A stretch of 64,000 nt of DNA from Thermosediminibacter oceani DSM 16646 (GTDB lineage: Bacteria > Bacillota > Thermosediminibacteria > Thermosediminibacterales > Thermosediminibacteraceae): NCBI RefSeq assembly GCF_000144645.1, contig NC_014377.1, positions 806,001 through 870,000 of the forward strand. The letters run 5' to 3'. Every line of letters starts with the position of its first letter. Within the stretch, counting starts at the first letter, position 1. The position numbers and the translations under genes are program-made. Under the pieces are notes generated by a model that was not told the origin of the DNA, made no database searches, and worked only from the letters and a program-made list of their open reading frames with translations. Shown in pieces: positions 33,644-41,861 of the stretch.

Positions 33644-34495
33644 ATGGAAGCAGTGGTTTATTTAAACGGGGAAAGGGTTGATTACGCGGATGCCAGAGTA
33701 TCCGTAGAAGATCGTGGGTTCCAGTTTGGCGACGGCCTTTACGAAGTTGTCCGGGTGTACGGCGGAAGGTTCTTTTATTTGAACCGCCACTTGAAGAGGC
33801 TGCAGAAAGGTGCCGAGGAGATATACATGGAGCTCGACTTCGGCCTCGACAGGTTAAGGGATGTATGCAAAAAAGCGGTGGTGGAAAGTGGTTTTAAAGA
33901 TGCTTCCGTTTATATCCAGGTTACCCGGGGCGTAGCGCCGCGCCAGCACGCTTTCCCGGAGAAAAGTTCCTGTACGTGGGTCGTGATAGTGCGCCAAGCC
34001 AAACCCCAGCCCGACGAATTTTACGAAAACGGTGTCAAAGTCATCACCGTCCCCGATGAGCGCTGGACTCGCTGCAATATAAAGACCGTGCAGCTTATAG
34101 CAAACTGTATAGCGAAAGAAAAAGCCAAGAGGGCAGGAGCGTACGAAGCCGTATTCCACAGGGGTGGGATAGTAACGGAAGGATCCAGCAGCAATTTATT
34201 CATAGTTAAGGATAGGAAGCTTTTCACCCACCCGGCAAACAACCTGATTCTACACGGTATAACAAGAAGCGTGGTGCTTGAAATCGCCGAAAAACTGGGC
34301 TTTGATGTGGTAGAAGAGGCTTTTTCCCTTGATAGACTTTTCGACGCCGACGAAGCCTTTGTTACGGGGACCATGACAGAAGTCATGCCCATCGTAAAGG
34401 TTGACGGCAAAATGATAGGCGACGGTGTTCCCGGCGAGATGACCAGGGACATAATGAGGGAATTCAGAAAACTTACCGAAACCGTTGACGAGTAA
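33644..34495 (+). CDS. dat: D-amino acid aminotransferase
   Basis: A 283-residue class IV PLP transaminase. The Schiff-base lysine is Lys147 in RCNIKTVQLIAN, and TEGSSSNLF contains the conserved Glu. GFQFGDGLYEVVRVYGG and the length (about 280) match D-alanine aminotransferase, which makes D-glutamate and D-alanine for peptidoglycan, more closely than IlvE. The other class IV enzyme at 60588 is the branched-chain type. AAGGGGGTTTTCATT precedes the ATG. It ends the hprK cluster; murB, another wall gene, is 1.9 kb downstream. Confidence 0.88.
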   Translation: MEAVVYLNGERVDYADARVSVEDRGFQFGDGLYEVVRVYGGRFFYLNRHLKRLQKGAEEIYMELDFGLDRLRDVCKKAVVESGFKDASVYIQVTRGVAPRQHAFPEKSSCTWVVIVRQAKPQPDEFYENGVKVITVPDERWTRCNIKTVQLIANCIAKEKAKRAGAYEAVFHRGGIVTEGSSSNLFIVKDRKLFTHPANNLILHGITRSVVLEIAEKLGFDVVEEAFSLDRLFDADEAFVTGTMTEVMPIVKVDGKMIGDGVPGEMTRDIMREFRKLTETVDE

Positions 34496-34569
34496 GCCTG
34501 ACAATCCAACCGAATAATTTTCGACTCGGTGTAATATAGATAGGGTAAAAGGTCATGGGAGGGCGAAAT

Positions 34570-35967
34570 ATGCGCTGGCGACCTTTTACCCGATTTTTTT
34601 GCCTTCTTCTCGCTATGGTGTTGATGCTTTCTTCGGTGGGATGCGGTACAAAAAAAGACTTACGGAGGCGCGATGAAGGAGAGCAAAAGACCTGGCAGGG
34701 GGTTATAACCCTGTGGGATTTTCCCAGGTGGGAGGATGAAAACGGAAACAGGTACGGATGGATTGAGAGGAAAATCGCTGAATTTGAAAAATCCCACCCG
34801 GGAGTTTTCATACATCTTAGAAAATTAAAATGGGAATACGGGATGTTAGAGCTGAGAGCAGCTGCTTCTACGGGGACAAACCCTGACATAGCCCCCGTAG
34901 CGGGAGACATAGACTTTATCCTGCAAGGTTATCTGGAACCCGTTGACGAGTTTTTTACACCGGAAGAGCTCAAAAGGTACGATGAAAGAGTTTTAAAAGC
35001 CTTGAGCCACAACGGCCGGCTCTACGGGTTTCCGTGGTTTATTACTACATACGGCCTTTTTTTAAACGCCGATGCCTTTCGTTCCAGAAACGCCCGAATT
35101 CCTACTGATGGAGAATGGAGTTATCAGGAATTTGTAGAGGCTCTTCAAAAACTTACATATGATAAAAATCGGGATAGAAAACACGACTATTTCGGTTTTA
35201 ACAGTTTTCTGTATCCGGGCAGCTACCAGATGTGGGGGTTCCTTACCATGGATGGGGCCAGGCTTTTCGATGAAAACGGGCGCTTCGTTCTTAACAGCCC
35301 TGAAGGGAAATCGGCCCTTACTAAAATAGTAGACCTTTCGGCAAAGTACAGGGTGGTGCCCGAAGACTTCGGTACTGGCGATGAAAAACAGGTGTGGAGT
35401 GATTTCATAGAAACAAAAAAGATTGCCGTGTGTCCGGCGGGTCCGTGGGCTATAAAAATTCTTGAAGAAAAGCAGCGGCAAGGTAAAGGCTTTGAATTTG
35501 AAATAGCCCGCTATCCTTCAGGCTCGAGTAAAGCGAAATCGATCGCCTTCGCGTCAGGTTACGCAATCTTCAAGCAGCAGGATCCGGGGAAAAGGGCCAT
35601 GTGCGCTGAGTTTTTAAAATTTATTACATCGGAAAGAGAACAGGAAGAACTCATGAAGTACGGAGTTTTTCCGGCTATTAAAGACCTTCAGGAAAAAGCT
35701 AGCGAGGATAGGCATATGAAGCGCATGAAAGAAATACTCGACGACGCCGAGTTTCTCCCAAAAATAAGGAATTTCACCAAAGTGGATGAAATTATAACGA
35801 CTCAGGTGCGCCAGGCAATTCTCGGCAGAAAGACTCCCGCCCAGGCTCTTGATGACGCAGCGGAGGAGATCGGGAAACTGCAGGAGGGCTCCATGCAGAA
35901 TTCCAATAAAATTGGGGATTCTAATAAAGAACCTGCGATTATAGGCCCTTATGGTGTTGGGGAGTGA
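34570..35967 (+). CDS. ABC-type sugar-binding lipoprotein
   Basis: A 465-residue extracellular solute-binding protein family 1. The lipobox SSVGC (Cys25) follows a hydrophobic signal. The body has WEDENGNRYGWIERKIAEFE, ASTGTNPDIAPVAGDID and VCPAGPWAIKILE, as in maltose/glycerol-phosphate-type binding proteins. The ATG at 34570 follows GGGAGGGCGAAAT. No permease or ATPase genes follow, so it is an orphan binding protein that must use membrane subunits encoded elsewhere. The C-terminal 30 residues are polar and probably unstructured. Confidence 0.88.
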   Translation: MRWRPFTRFFCLLLAMVLMLSSVGCGTKKDLRRRDEGEQKTWQGVITLWDFPRWEDENGNRYGWIERKIAEFEKSHPGVFIHLRKLKWEYGMLELRAAASTGTNPDIAPVAGDIDFILQGYLEPVDEFFTPEELKRYDERVLKALSHNGRLYGFPWFITTYGLFLNADAFRSRNARIPTDGEWSYQEFVEALQKLTYDKNRDRKHDYFGFNSFLYPGSYQMWGFLTMDGARLFDENGRFVLNSPEGKSALTKIVDLSAKYRVVPEDFGTGDEKQVWSDFIETKKIAVCPAGPWAIKILEEKQRQGKGFEFEIARYPSGSSKAKSIAFASGYAIFKQQDPGKRAMCAEFLKFITSEREQEELMKYGVFPAIKDLQEKASEDRHMKRMKEILDDAEFLPKIRNFTKVDEIITTQVRQAILGRKTPAQALDDAAEEIGKLQEGSMQNSNKIGDSNKEPAIIGPYGVGE

Positions 35968-35972
35968 AGGAT

Positions 35973-36212
35973 TTGAACGTAAGACCCGAAGAATTTTGCA
36001 GTACGGTGTTTATAGGTTCTCCCGTGTCCCACAAGGATTTTACTTTTATACCTGTTATCGATGTGACTATTAACGGTTTTACCGGGGAAAATAGTCTGTT
36101 GTTTTTTGGAAATATATCCCTGCAGGCCGTGATAATTATGGACAAAGAGGGCGTAATGGGTGTATATGCGCTGAAGGAAAGTTTCCGGGCAGAAGATGCC
36201 TTAAAAAACTGA
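35973..36212 (+). CDS. Small protein of unknown function
   Basis: A 79-residue frame starting with TTG at 35973, eight bases after GGGGAG; a GTG at 35964 overlaps the stop of the sugar-binding lipoprotein gene. The sequence (FIPVIDVTINGFTGENSLLFFGNISLQAVIIMDKEG) looks like a small beta domain; I do not recognise it. The overlap and ribosome site suggest cotranscription with the lipoprotein gene. A hairpin follows at once. Confidence 0.55.
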   Translation: MNVRPEEFCSTVFIGSPVSHKDFTFIPVIDVTINGFTGENSLLFFGNISLQAVIIMDKEGVMGVYALKESFRAEDALKN

Positions 36213-36214
36213 AA

Positions 36215-36238
36215 GGGACGCGACATCCGCCGCGTCCC
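36215..36238 (+). terminator. GC-rich hairpin after the lipoprotein operon
   Basis: GGGACGCG (36215-36222), an 8-base loop, CGCGTCCC (36231-36238). Only a short GTTT follows, so termination may be inefficient. Confidence 0.55.
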
Positions 36239-36401
36239 GCGTTTGAGAAAAGTTTTTATACGTATCATTAATATCTTTCCGCTTGCGTAAAAGTACTATA
36301 GGAGATTAATGTATAATATATGTAGGATCTTTTACATCCGGCAGGAAATAGAGTCTAAAATGCAGAAATAAAATAAGCATCTGACAGAAAGGAAAGATAG
36401 T

Positions 36402-37316
36402 ATGGACATACAGGCTTTTTACAAAGATATATGCAAGGTTATACCTTCAAATAGAGTGAAAATGAACGAGCTCATGAAGCACCATACGTCCTTCCGTATA
36501 GGTGGGCCGGCGGATATTATGGTATTGCCCCAAAGCAGTGAAGAAATCAAAAAGGCATTAATGCTGTGCAGACAAAAGGATATTCCCGTTTTTATAATGG
36601 GGAACGGTACAAACCTGCTGGTCAGGGATAAAGGAATACGGGGCGTAGTGATTAAAATTGCCCAGAACTTTAATGATGTCGAAGTAAAGGGGAATACCAT
36701 AAGATCCAAAGCCGGGGTATTTCTGTCGGTTGTGGCAAGAATAGCTTTGGAAAACCATCTCAGCGGTTTGGAATTCGCTGCCGGTATTCCCGGAACGGTA
36801 GGCGGTGCAATAATAATGAACGCAGGAGCCTACGGGGGAGAAATGGCAGATGTGATAAAAGAAGTAGTGGTGATGGACTTTAACGGAGAGATTTTTTCTA
36901 TGAAAAAAGAAGAGCTGGAGTTCGGATACCGCTGGTGCAATCTGCAGAAGGGAGGGAAAATTGTTCTGGAGGCCGAACTCGAGCTGAAGCCCGGGAATTA
37001 CGAGGATATTAAGCTAAAAATGGAGGAGCTTTCAGCCAAGCGCAGGATGAAACAACCTCTCAATATGCCTAGCGCTGGCAGTGCCTTTAAGCGCCCCACC
37101 GGAAATTACGCCGGTGCTTTGATAGAGAAGGCAGGGCTGAAGGGATTCAAGGTGGGCGGCGCAATGATTTCCGACCTCCACGCTGGCTTTATAGTAAACA
37201 CCGGAAATGCCACTGCCGAAGATGTGCTCAAGCTTATCGGGATTATACAGCGAAAAGTCAAAGAGGAATTCGGAATTTTGCTCGAGCCCGAAATAAAGGT
37301 AGTTGGTGAGGAATAG
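36402..37316 (+). CDS. murB: UDP-N-acetylenolpyruvoylglucosamine reductase
   Basis: A 304-residue type II MurB (FAD-dependent), which makes UDP-N-acetylmuramate for peptidoglycan. The FAD region shows MKHHTSFRIGGPADIMVLP, GNGTNLLVRDKGIRG and AAGIPGTVGGAIIMNAGAYGGEM; SAGSAFKRP contains the catalytic Ser, and EPEIKVVG the terminal Glu. AAAGGAAAGATAGT precedes the ATG. The hydantoinase-like gene starts 12 bases after the stop, an odd partner for murB. Confidence 0.97.
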   Translation: MDIQAFYKDICKVIPSNRVKMNELMKHHTSFRIGGPADIMVLPQSSEEIKKALMLCRQKDIPVFIMGNGTNLLVRDKGIRGVVIKIAQNFNDVEVKGNTIRSKAGVFLSVVARIALENHLSGLEFAAGIPGTVGGAIIMNAGAYGGEMADVIKEVVVMDFNGEIFSMKKEELEFGYRWCNLQKGGKIVLEAELELKPGNYEDIKLKMEELSAKRRMKQPLNMPSAGSAFKRPTGNYAGALIEKAGLKGFKVGGAMISDLHAGFIVNTGNATAEDVLKLIGIIQRKVKEEFGILLEPEIKVVGEE

Positions 37317-37328
37317 GAGGGTTATAAG

Positions 37329-39017
37329 GTGATAATTGGACTCGATGTCGGCGGTACCCATATAGATGCCGTGCTATTACGCGGCGGGCATATCCTTGAA
37401 AACGTTAAGATCCCTTATAATCCGGCAGATACCCTGGAAGCCATCTGTACGGCAATCGAAAAGTTGATCGATAAAAAGGATCTTTCACGGATTGAAAGGG
37501 TTAACCTGAGCACTACCATTTCCACGAACGCCGTACTGGAAGGCAGGACATCACCGGTAGGAATGATCATAGAGAGCGGACCGGGTCTTGAACCTTCATC
37601 TCTAGCGTGTGGCGAAGAAAACGTCTTTCTCGATGGTTACATAGATCACCGGGGGCGCGAAGTAGCTCCGTTCAGGGAAGGTCTGGTTCACGAAGCCTCG
37701 AGGAATTTCAAAAAACGAGGCCTTTCAGCCGTCGGCATTGTGACCAAGTTTTCCGTAAGAAACCCGTCCCATGAAGTAAGGGTTAAGGAGCTGCTGGGTA
37801 GCGATTTTTATCCGGTAACAATGGGACATGCTCTTTCCGGGAAGTTAAATTTTCCGAGGAGGGTTTTTACGACTTATCTAAACTCGGCTGTATACGAACG
37901 CTTTAATACATTTACCTCCGCCATCAAGCGGGCTTTTGAAGACATGGGCATAAAAGCCCCTATCAATGTGCTGAAAGCCGATGGGGGTACGATGAGTCTT
38001 GAACAGGCGACTTCTTTGCCGGTACATACAATTCTTTCCGGCCCCGCTGCTAGCGTGATGGGGTGTATTCTTTCCCCCGCTTCGGGAGATGCCGTGCTCT
38101 TGGACGTGGGAGGTACCACCACCGACATCTCCTTCCTCGCCGGGGGCGTACCGCTCCTGGAACCGCAGGGTATAAAGATTGGGGAATATCCCACGCTGGT
38201 GAGGGCTATTTTTTCTAATTCCATAGCTTTAGGCGGTGACAGTGCCGTAAAGGTTGAAGACGGCCGGGTAGTCATAGGTCCACGCCGGGAAGGACCGCCT
38301 GCAGCTTTGGGCGGTCCTATGCCAACACCCAGCGATGCAATGATCGTAAAAGGGATGCTTCATTTTGGCAGCAGGGAAAAAGCTTACCTTGCTATGAAAG
38401 AACTGGGCCTCGTTCTAGGGATGGACCCGGAGTCCGTCGCGGAAATAATACTTGAGAAAATGGGGGATATGATCAAAAATGCCGTGGACGGGATTCTGTT
38501 GGAACTAAACAGCAGGCCGGTTTATACCGTCCGGGAGCTCCTTTACGGGAAGAGAATACAACCCCGGGAAGTCAGGATCATAGGAGGCCCCGCCAAGGTG
38601 CTGGCTCCCGTAATCGAGCGAAAGCTCAATATTCCATGTGCGGTTCCCGATAATTACCAGGTGGCCAATGCCATCGGGGCGGCCTTAAGCAGGACTACGG
38701 CGGAGATAACCCTCATTGCCGATACAGCACGAGGGTATATTACGGTTCCGGAGCTGGGAATCCGCCAAAAAATAGACAGCGGTTTTACGTTAAAACAGGC
38801 AAGGTCAATGGCCGTGAAGCTTGTAGAGGAAAGGGCGGCGATTCTGGGAGCATCACCGGAGGATATAGAGGCTGAAATAATAGAAGAAAGTTGTTTTAAC
38901 ATGGTTAGAGGTTTTTACACCGTGGGAAAAAACATACGGGTAAAAGCCCAGGTAAAACCCGGAATAACCGGTTGCGGCGGAGAAGGGAGAGAGATGGATG
39001 ATGAAGGCCGTAAATAA
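37329..39017 (+). CDS. Hydantoinase/oxoprolinase-family (HyuA-like) ATPase protein
   Basis: A 562-residue protein with the hydantoinase A N-terminal (MIIGLDVGGTHIDAVLL) and hydantoinase A core domains (LLDVGGTTTDISFLAGG; SGPAASVMG). Such proteins are ATP-dependent amidases or, in some cases, act on acetone or acetophenone; no HyuB subunit is nearby. The shorter length fits the stand-alone HyuA-like subset. The GTG at 37329 follows AGGAGGGTTATAAG. Its 3' end overlaps the HDAC-like gene by 20 bases, so the two are translated together. The substrate is unknown. Confidence 0.85.
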   Translation: MIIGLDVGGTHIDAVLLRGGHILENVKIPYNPADTLEAICTAIEKLIDKKDLSRIERVNLSTTISTNAVLEGRTSPVGMIIESGPGLEPSSLACGEENVFLDGYIDHRGREVAPFREGLVHEASRNFKKRGLSAVGIVTKFSVRNPSHEVRVKELLGSDFYPVTMGHALSGKLNFPRRVFTTYLNSAVYERFNTFTSAIKRAFEDMGIKAPINVLKADGGTMSLEQATSLPVHTILSGPAASVMGCILSPASGDAVLLDVGGTTTDISFLAGGVPLLEPQGIKIGEYPTLVRAIFSNSIALGGDSAVKVEDGRVVIGPRREGPPAALGGPMPTPSDAMIVKGMLHFGSREKAYLAMKELGLVLGMDPESVAEIILEKMGDMIKNAVDGILLELNSRPVYTVRELLYGKRIQPREVRIIGGPAKVLAPVIERKLNIPCAVPDNYQVANAIGAALSRTTAEITLIADTARGYITVPELGIRQKIDSGFTLKQARSMAVKLVEERAAILGASPEDIEAEIIEESCFNMVRGFYTVGKNIRVKAQVKPGITGCGGEGREMDDEGRK

Positions 39018-40311
39018 ATTGGGGCTCGTATTCTTTCCGGCGTTCGACTGGGCTATAAGCCCTACACATCCTGAAAGAGAGGAAAGGCTACTTTATACGC
39101 TGGACCAGGTACAGGAGGAAGGAATAGCCGATATTGAGGGGATCAAATTTTATAACCCGTCTGTGGCTGAAAAAGAGGATATAGAAAGGGTGCATTTTTG
39201 CGTTCCCGACGTATCGTCCCTCGTTACCGAATCCCACATGGTGTCGGCTGGTGGGGCTATTACAGCCGCCCGCGCGGTAATGGAGGGTGAAGTTGACAAA
39301 GCCTTCGCCGTTGTCAGACCTCCCGGGCATCACGCCCACAGGGTGGTTTACGGCGACAGGGGGTTTTGCATAATCAATATCGAGGCGGTCATGCTCGAAT
39401 ACGTAAGGCAGAGGTACGGCAAGCGTAGGGTGGCCATCGTGGATACCGACTGCCACCACGGCGACGGAACCCAGGATATCTTTTGGAACGACAGGGATAC
39501 CCTTTTTATCTCATTGCACCAGGATGGCCGGACTCTTTATCCGGGCACGGGCTTTCCGGAAGAGTTCGGAGGTCCCGGTGCTTTCGGCTATACGATAAAC
39601 ATCCCCCTTCCTCCCCAGACCGGAGAGGAAGGCTTCCTTTACGTGGTTGAAAACCTGGTGCTCCCAATAATAAAGGATTACAACCCCGATCTCATCGTAA
39701 ATTCGGCCGGGCAGGACAACCATTATACGGATCCAATAACCAACATGAACTTTACCGCGCAAGGGTACGCCAGGCTGACCCAACGGTTGAATCCCGATAT
39801 TGCGGTGCTTGAAGGAGGCTATTCAATCGAAGGTGCTCTCCCCTATGTCAATCTGGGGATAATCCTGGCTTTGGCCGGTCTTGATTATTCTCATGTAAAA
39901 GAGCCCGACTATGATCCGGAAAAAATCAAACAGCCAACCTGGATTTCAGAATACTTAAAGAGGCTCTGTGAAGAAATCTATCGGCGGTGGATGAAAAAAG
40001 AGGACGCTGCAAAAAAGATGTTCGAGGGAAAGGACTCCGTGGTGCGCAAAAAGAGGATATATTACGATACAATAGGGGTTTTGGAAAAACAGATCGAGAC
40101 TATAAGAGTATGTTCGGCGTGTTCGGGGCTCATTACTATAAAATCCGAGTGCGATCTGGGTTATTCGATCCTGGCGGTTACCATACCCCGGGATGCCTGC
40201 CCACGGTGCATCGATGAAGGCTACAGGGCTTATAGAACCGCAGACTCAGGAGATTACTCCGGGGTATACCTGCAGGACAGGGTAAACGACGAGTATTGCG
40301 CTAAAATGTAA
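38998..40311 (+). CDS. Histone deacetylase-family amidohydrolase with an extra C-terminal Cys domain
   Basis: A 437-residue protein. Residues 1-320 form the arginase/deacetylase fold: RPPGHHAHRV (His111, His112), DTDCHHGDGTQ with zinc ligands Asp151 and His153, SAGQDNHYTDP, and LEGGYS. Bacterial members deacetylate acetylpolyamines, acetyl-lysine (AcuC) or small amides. Residues about 360-410 add a Cys pair plus CPRC (VCSACSGLITIKSEC, DACPRCIDEGY), a likely zinc ribbon not usual in the family. It overlaps the HyuA-like gene. Acting in one pathway on amide bonds is inference. Confidence 0.85.
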   Translation: MMKAVNKLGLVFFPAFDWAISPTHPEREERLLYTLDQVQEEGIADIEGIKFYNPSVAEKEDIERVHFCVPDVSSLVTESHMVSAGGAITAARAVMEGEVDKAFAVVRPPGHHAHRVVYGDRGFCIINIEAVMLEYVRQRYGKRRVAIVDTDCHHGDGTQDIFWNDRDTLFISLHQDGRTLYPGTGFPEEFGGPGAFGYTINIPLPPQTGEEGFLYVVENLVLPIIKDYNPDLIVNSAGQDNHYTDPITNMNFTAQGYARLTQRLNPDIAVLEGGYSIEGALPYVNLGIILALAGLDYSHVKEPDYDPEKIKQPTWISEYLKRLCEEIYRRWMKKEDAAKKMFEGKDSVVRKKRIYYDTIGVLEKQIETIRVCSACSGLITIKSECDLGYSILAVTIPRDACPRCIDEGYRAYRTADSGDYSGVYLQDRVNDEYCAKM

Positions 40312-40409
40312 TATCGACAAAAGAAAGCTTAAGGCAAAATATGGATGAAGAAAAGGCGCTGTAGCTGGCAAGAATATTTATTGATGACAAACCGTGGGAG
40401 GTGAATTTT

Positions 40410-40997
40410 TTGGACGTCATCCAGGAAATACCTGAGGCGTTTTCGGAAAACAACAGACAGCTCGAAACCTTTATTAACCAAATGAAGGATAATTTTACAA
40501 ATTATACCAATACATTAAAAGACATCCAGGACAATCTACGGCAGATTAAAAGCGATGTGGAAAACAGTTTAAAAGAATTAGAGCTGGAACTTTCCCAGAA
40601 CCAGGGCCTGCTTGCCAAATGGCTGGCCGGCTCGAACACAAAATTACAGCAGGAGCAAGTATCCCAGCGAAGGATAGCAATATTGGAGAAATTAAATAAT
40701 CTTGAAAACGCCGTCGAACAGCTAATCAGCACCTTGACAAGCGAAACGGAAACTTTTACATCTTCTTCCCAGCAGCTGACGCTCGTTTTCAAAGACTTAG
40801 AAAACCGGCTGAAAAACGGCATGAATAACATGAATAACCAGCATGCAGTAGTGTCCCAGCCGGATCTGAATCCGTTATTATCAGTTCAGCAGACCATTCA
40901 GCAGGCTTTGGACACCCTCAATACCGCCCAGGCAAATATTGCCCAAAACAGAATATTTAGCCATATTAGCAGTTCCATCGATAACTTGCTGCAATAA
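40410..40997 (+). CDS. Coiled-coil protein related to the next gene, unknown
   Basis: A 195-residue, almost wholly helical protein from the TTG at 40410, eight bases after GGGAGG. There is no signal or membrane segment. Residues 20-140 have heptad-like patterns (IRQIKSDVENSLKELELEL and similar), indicating a coiled coil. The last 39 residues (QQTIQQALDTLNTAQANI, NRIFSHISSSIDNLL) resemble residues 77-113 of the glutamine-rich protein encoded next. No family is recognised. The two genes are 75 bases apart and share one terminator. Confidence 0.7.
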   Translation: MDVIQEIPEAFSENNRQLETFINQMKDNFTNYTNTLKDIQDNLRQIKSDVENSLKELELELSQNQGLLAKWLAGSNTKLQQEQVSQRRIAILEKLNNLENAVEQLISTLTSETETFTSSSQQLTLVFKDLENRLKNGMNNMNNQHAVVSQPDLNPLLSVQQTIQQALDTLNTAQANIAQNRIFSHISSSIDNLLQ

Positions 40998-41072
40998 CCA
41001 TATTTTTAATTAATTAAATCATAATCCCCCGGGAATATTAAAAAAGAAAATAAATTGAAAGGGGGATTAAAT

Positions 41073-41573
41073 ATGAATCATAAAAAGGACCTGAATGAGT
41101 ATCTCCAGGAGAAGAAAATAGAGGCGGAAGTCTCCGAAGAAGTGGCGCATAGATTGGATAGGAACCATGCGCAAAACCAGTCCTATGGTCAGCATCAACA
41201 GCAGCAAGTGAACGCGCAGCAGGTAGCCCAGCAGTTCCAGCAGCTCCTCAGCCAGTTGAAGAATCAGGCTCAGAGCCAGCAACAGCAGACCGATAACCAG
41301 GCAAGTCAGGCCATCCAGCAGGCGATTAATGCCCTTACCCAGGCTCAGCAGAGCATTCAGGCGAACCAGGTCTTCTACCAGATGAACCAGCTGCTCGACC
41401 AGTTCAACAGACAGCTCCAGCAGTTGAACCAGCAATTCGTGGGAGCTTTGGGCAATCAGGCCCAACACATGCAGGCTTTGGCGCAGCAGCCCGGTCAGCA
41501 GGCGGGACAGCTCCAGCAGCAAATTCAGCAGTTACAGCAACAGCTCCAGCAGCGTCAGCAGCAGCTGCAGTAA
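41073..41573 (+). CDS. Glutamine-rich helical protein, unknown
   Basis: A 166-residue protein with about one third Gln, including a C-terminal stretch made almost only of Gln, Leu and Ile. The N-terminal 30 residues are charged (MNHKKDLNEYLQEKKIEAEV). The middle (SQAIQQAINALTQAQQSIQA, NQVFYQMNQLLDQF) matches the end of the preceding protein. The ATG follows AAGGGGGATTAAAT. Low-complexity Gln-rich helices suggest self-assembly, perhaps in a spore or surface structure; that is a guess. A strong terminator follows three bases after the stop. Confidence 0.75.
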   Translation: MNHKKDLNEYLQEKKIEAEVSEEVAHRLDRNHAQNQSYGQHQQQQVNAQQVAQQFQQLLSQLKNQAQSQQQQTDNQASQAIQQAINALTQAQQSIQANQVFYQMNQLLDQFNRQLQQLNQQFVGALGNQAQHMQALAQQPGQQAGQLQQQIQQLQQQLQQRQQQLQ

Positions 41574-41575
41574 TA

Positions 41576-41606
41576 AAGAGAGGTTGTGCCGCAACCTCTC
41601 TTTTGT
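41576..41606 (+). terminator. Terminator after the glutamine-rich gene
   Basis: An 11-bp stem, AAGAGAGGTTG (41576-41586) with CAACCTCTCTT (41592-41602), then TTTTG. Confidence 0.9.
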
Positions 41607-41614
41607 ATTTGCTC

Positions 41615-41642
41615 TTGACATATATATTTAGTAAAATATAAT
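41615..41642 (+). promoter_or_regulatory. Promoter of the mgtE leader
   Basis: A perfect TTGACA (41615-41620), a 16-base spacer and TATAAT (41637-41642). The transcript would begin near 41649, leaving a leader of about 210 bases before mgtE. Confidence 0.85.
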
Positions 41643-41648
41643 TGAAAT

Positions 41649-41861
41649 ACAGAGTCAATACGACCAAAGCGTGCGAATGATCCTTCTTTATTATACCCTT
41701 TCGCATCAGGAAGGGATTTTTTTTTGAAAGGGGGGGGCGGTAAGATGGACGCCGATCCTAGTAATGAGTGTTTAAAATTAAAATTTAAAATTTGCCGGGT
41801 GGACCATCTTACCGTTCCCGGCGGTAGGATATACCCCCCGGCCTCTTAAGGAGGGAAGGGG
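41649..41861 (+). promoter_or_regulatory. Structured mgtE leader with attenuator, class unknown
   Basis: The leader holds an intrinsic terminator, CCCTTTC (41696-41702) with GGAAGGG (41709-41715), followed by nine T. Downstream, CGGTAAGATGG (41738-41748) pairs perfectly with CCATCTTACCG (41804-41814). A competing helix, GCCGGG (41794-41799) with CCCGGC (41817-41822), cannot easily form at the same time. The ribosome site AAGGAGGGAAGGGG follows. Position in front of mgtE suggests a metal sensor, but I do not find the conserved M-box (ykoK) sequences. Confidence 0.55.

Noticed and set aside
41794-41814. GGGTGGACC in the mgtE leader as a T-box motif
   Set aside because: It does not continue as a T-box sequence, no specifier stem is seen, and mgtE is not an amino-acid gene.
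41649-41861. M-box (ykoK) riboswitch before mgtE
   Set aside because: The conserved M-box stretches I would expect are not visible, so I list the leader as unclassified.
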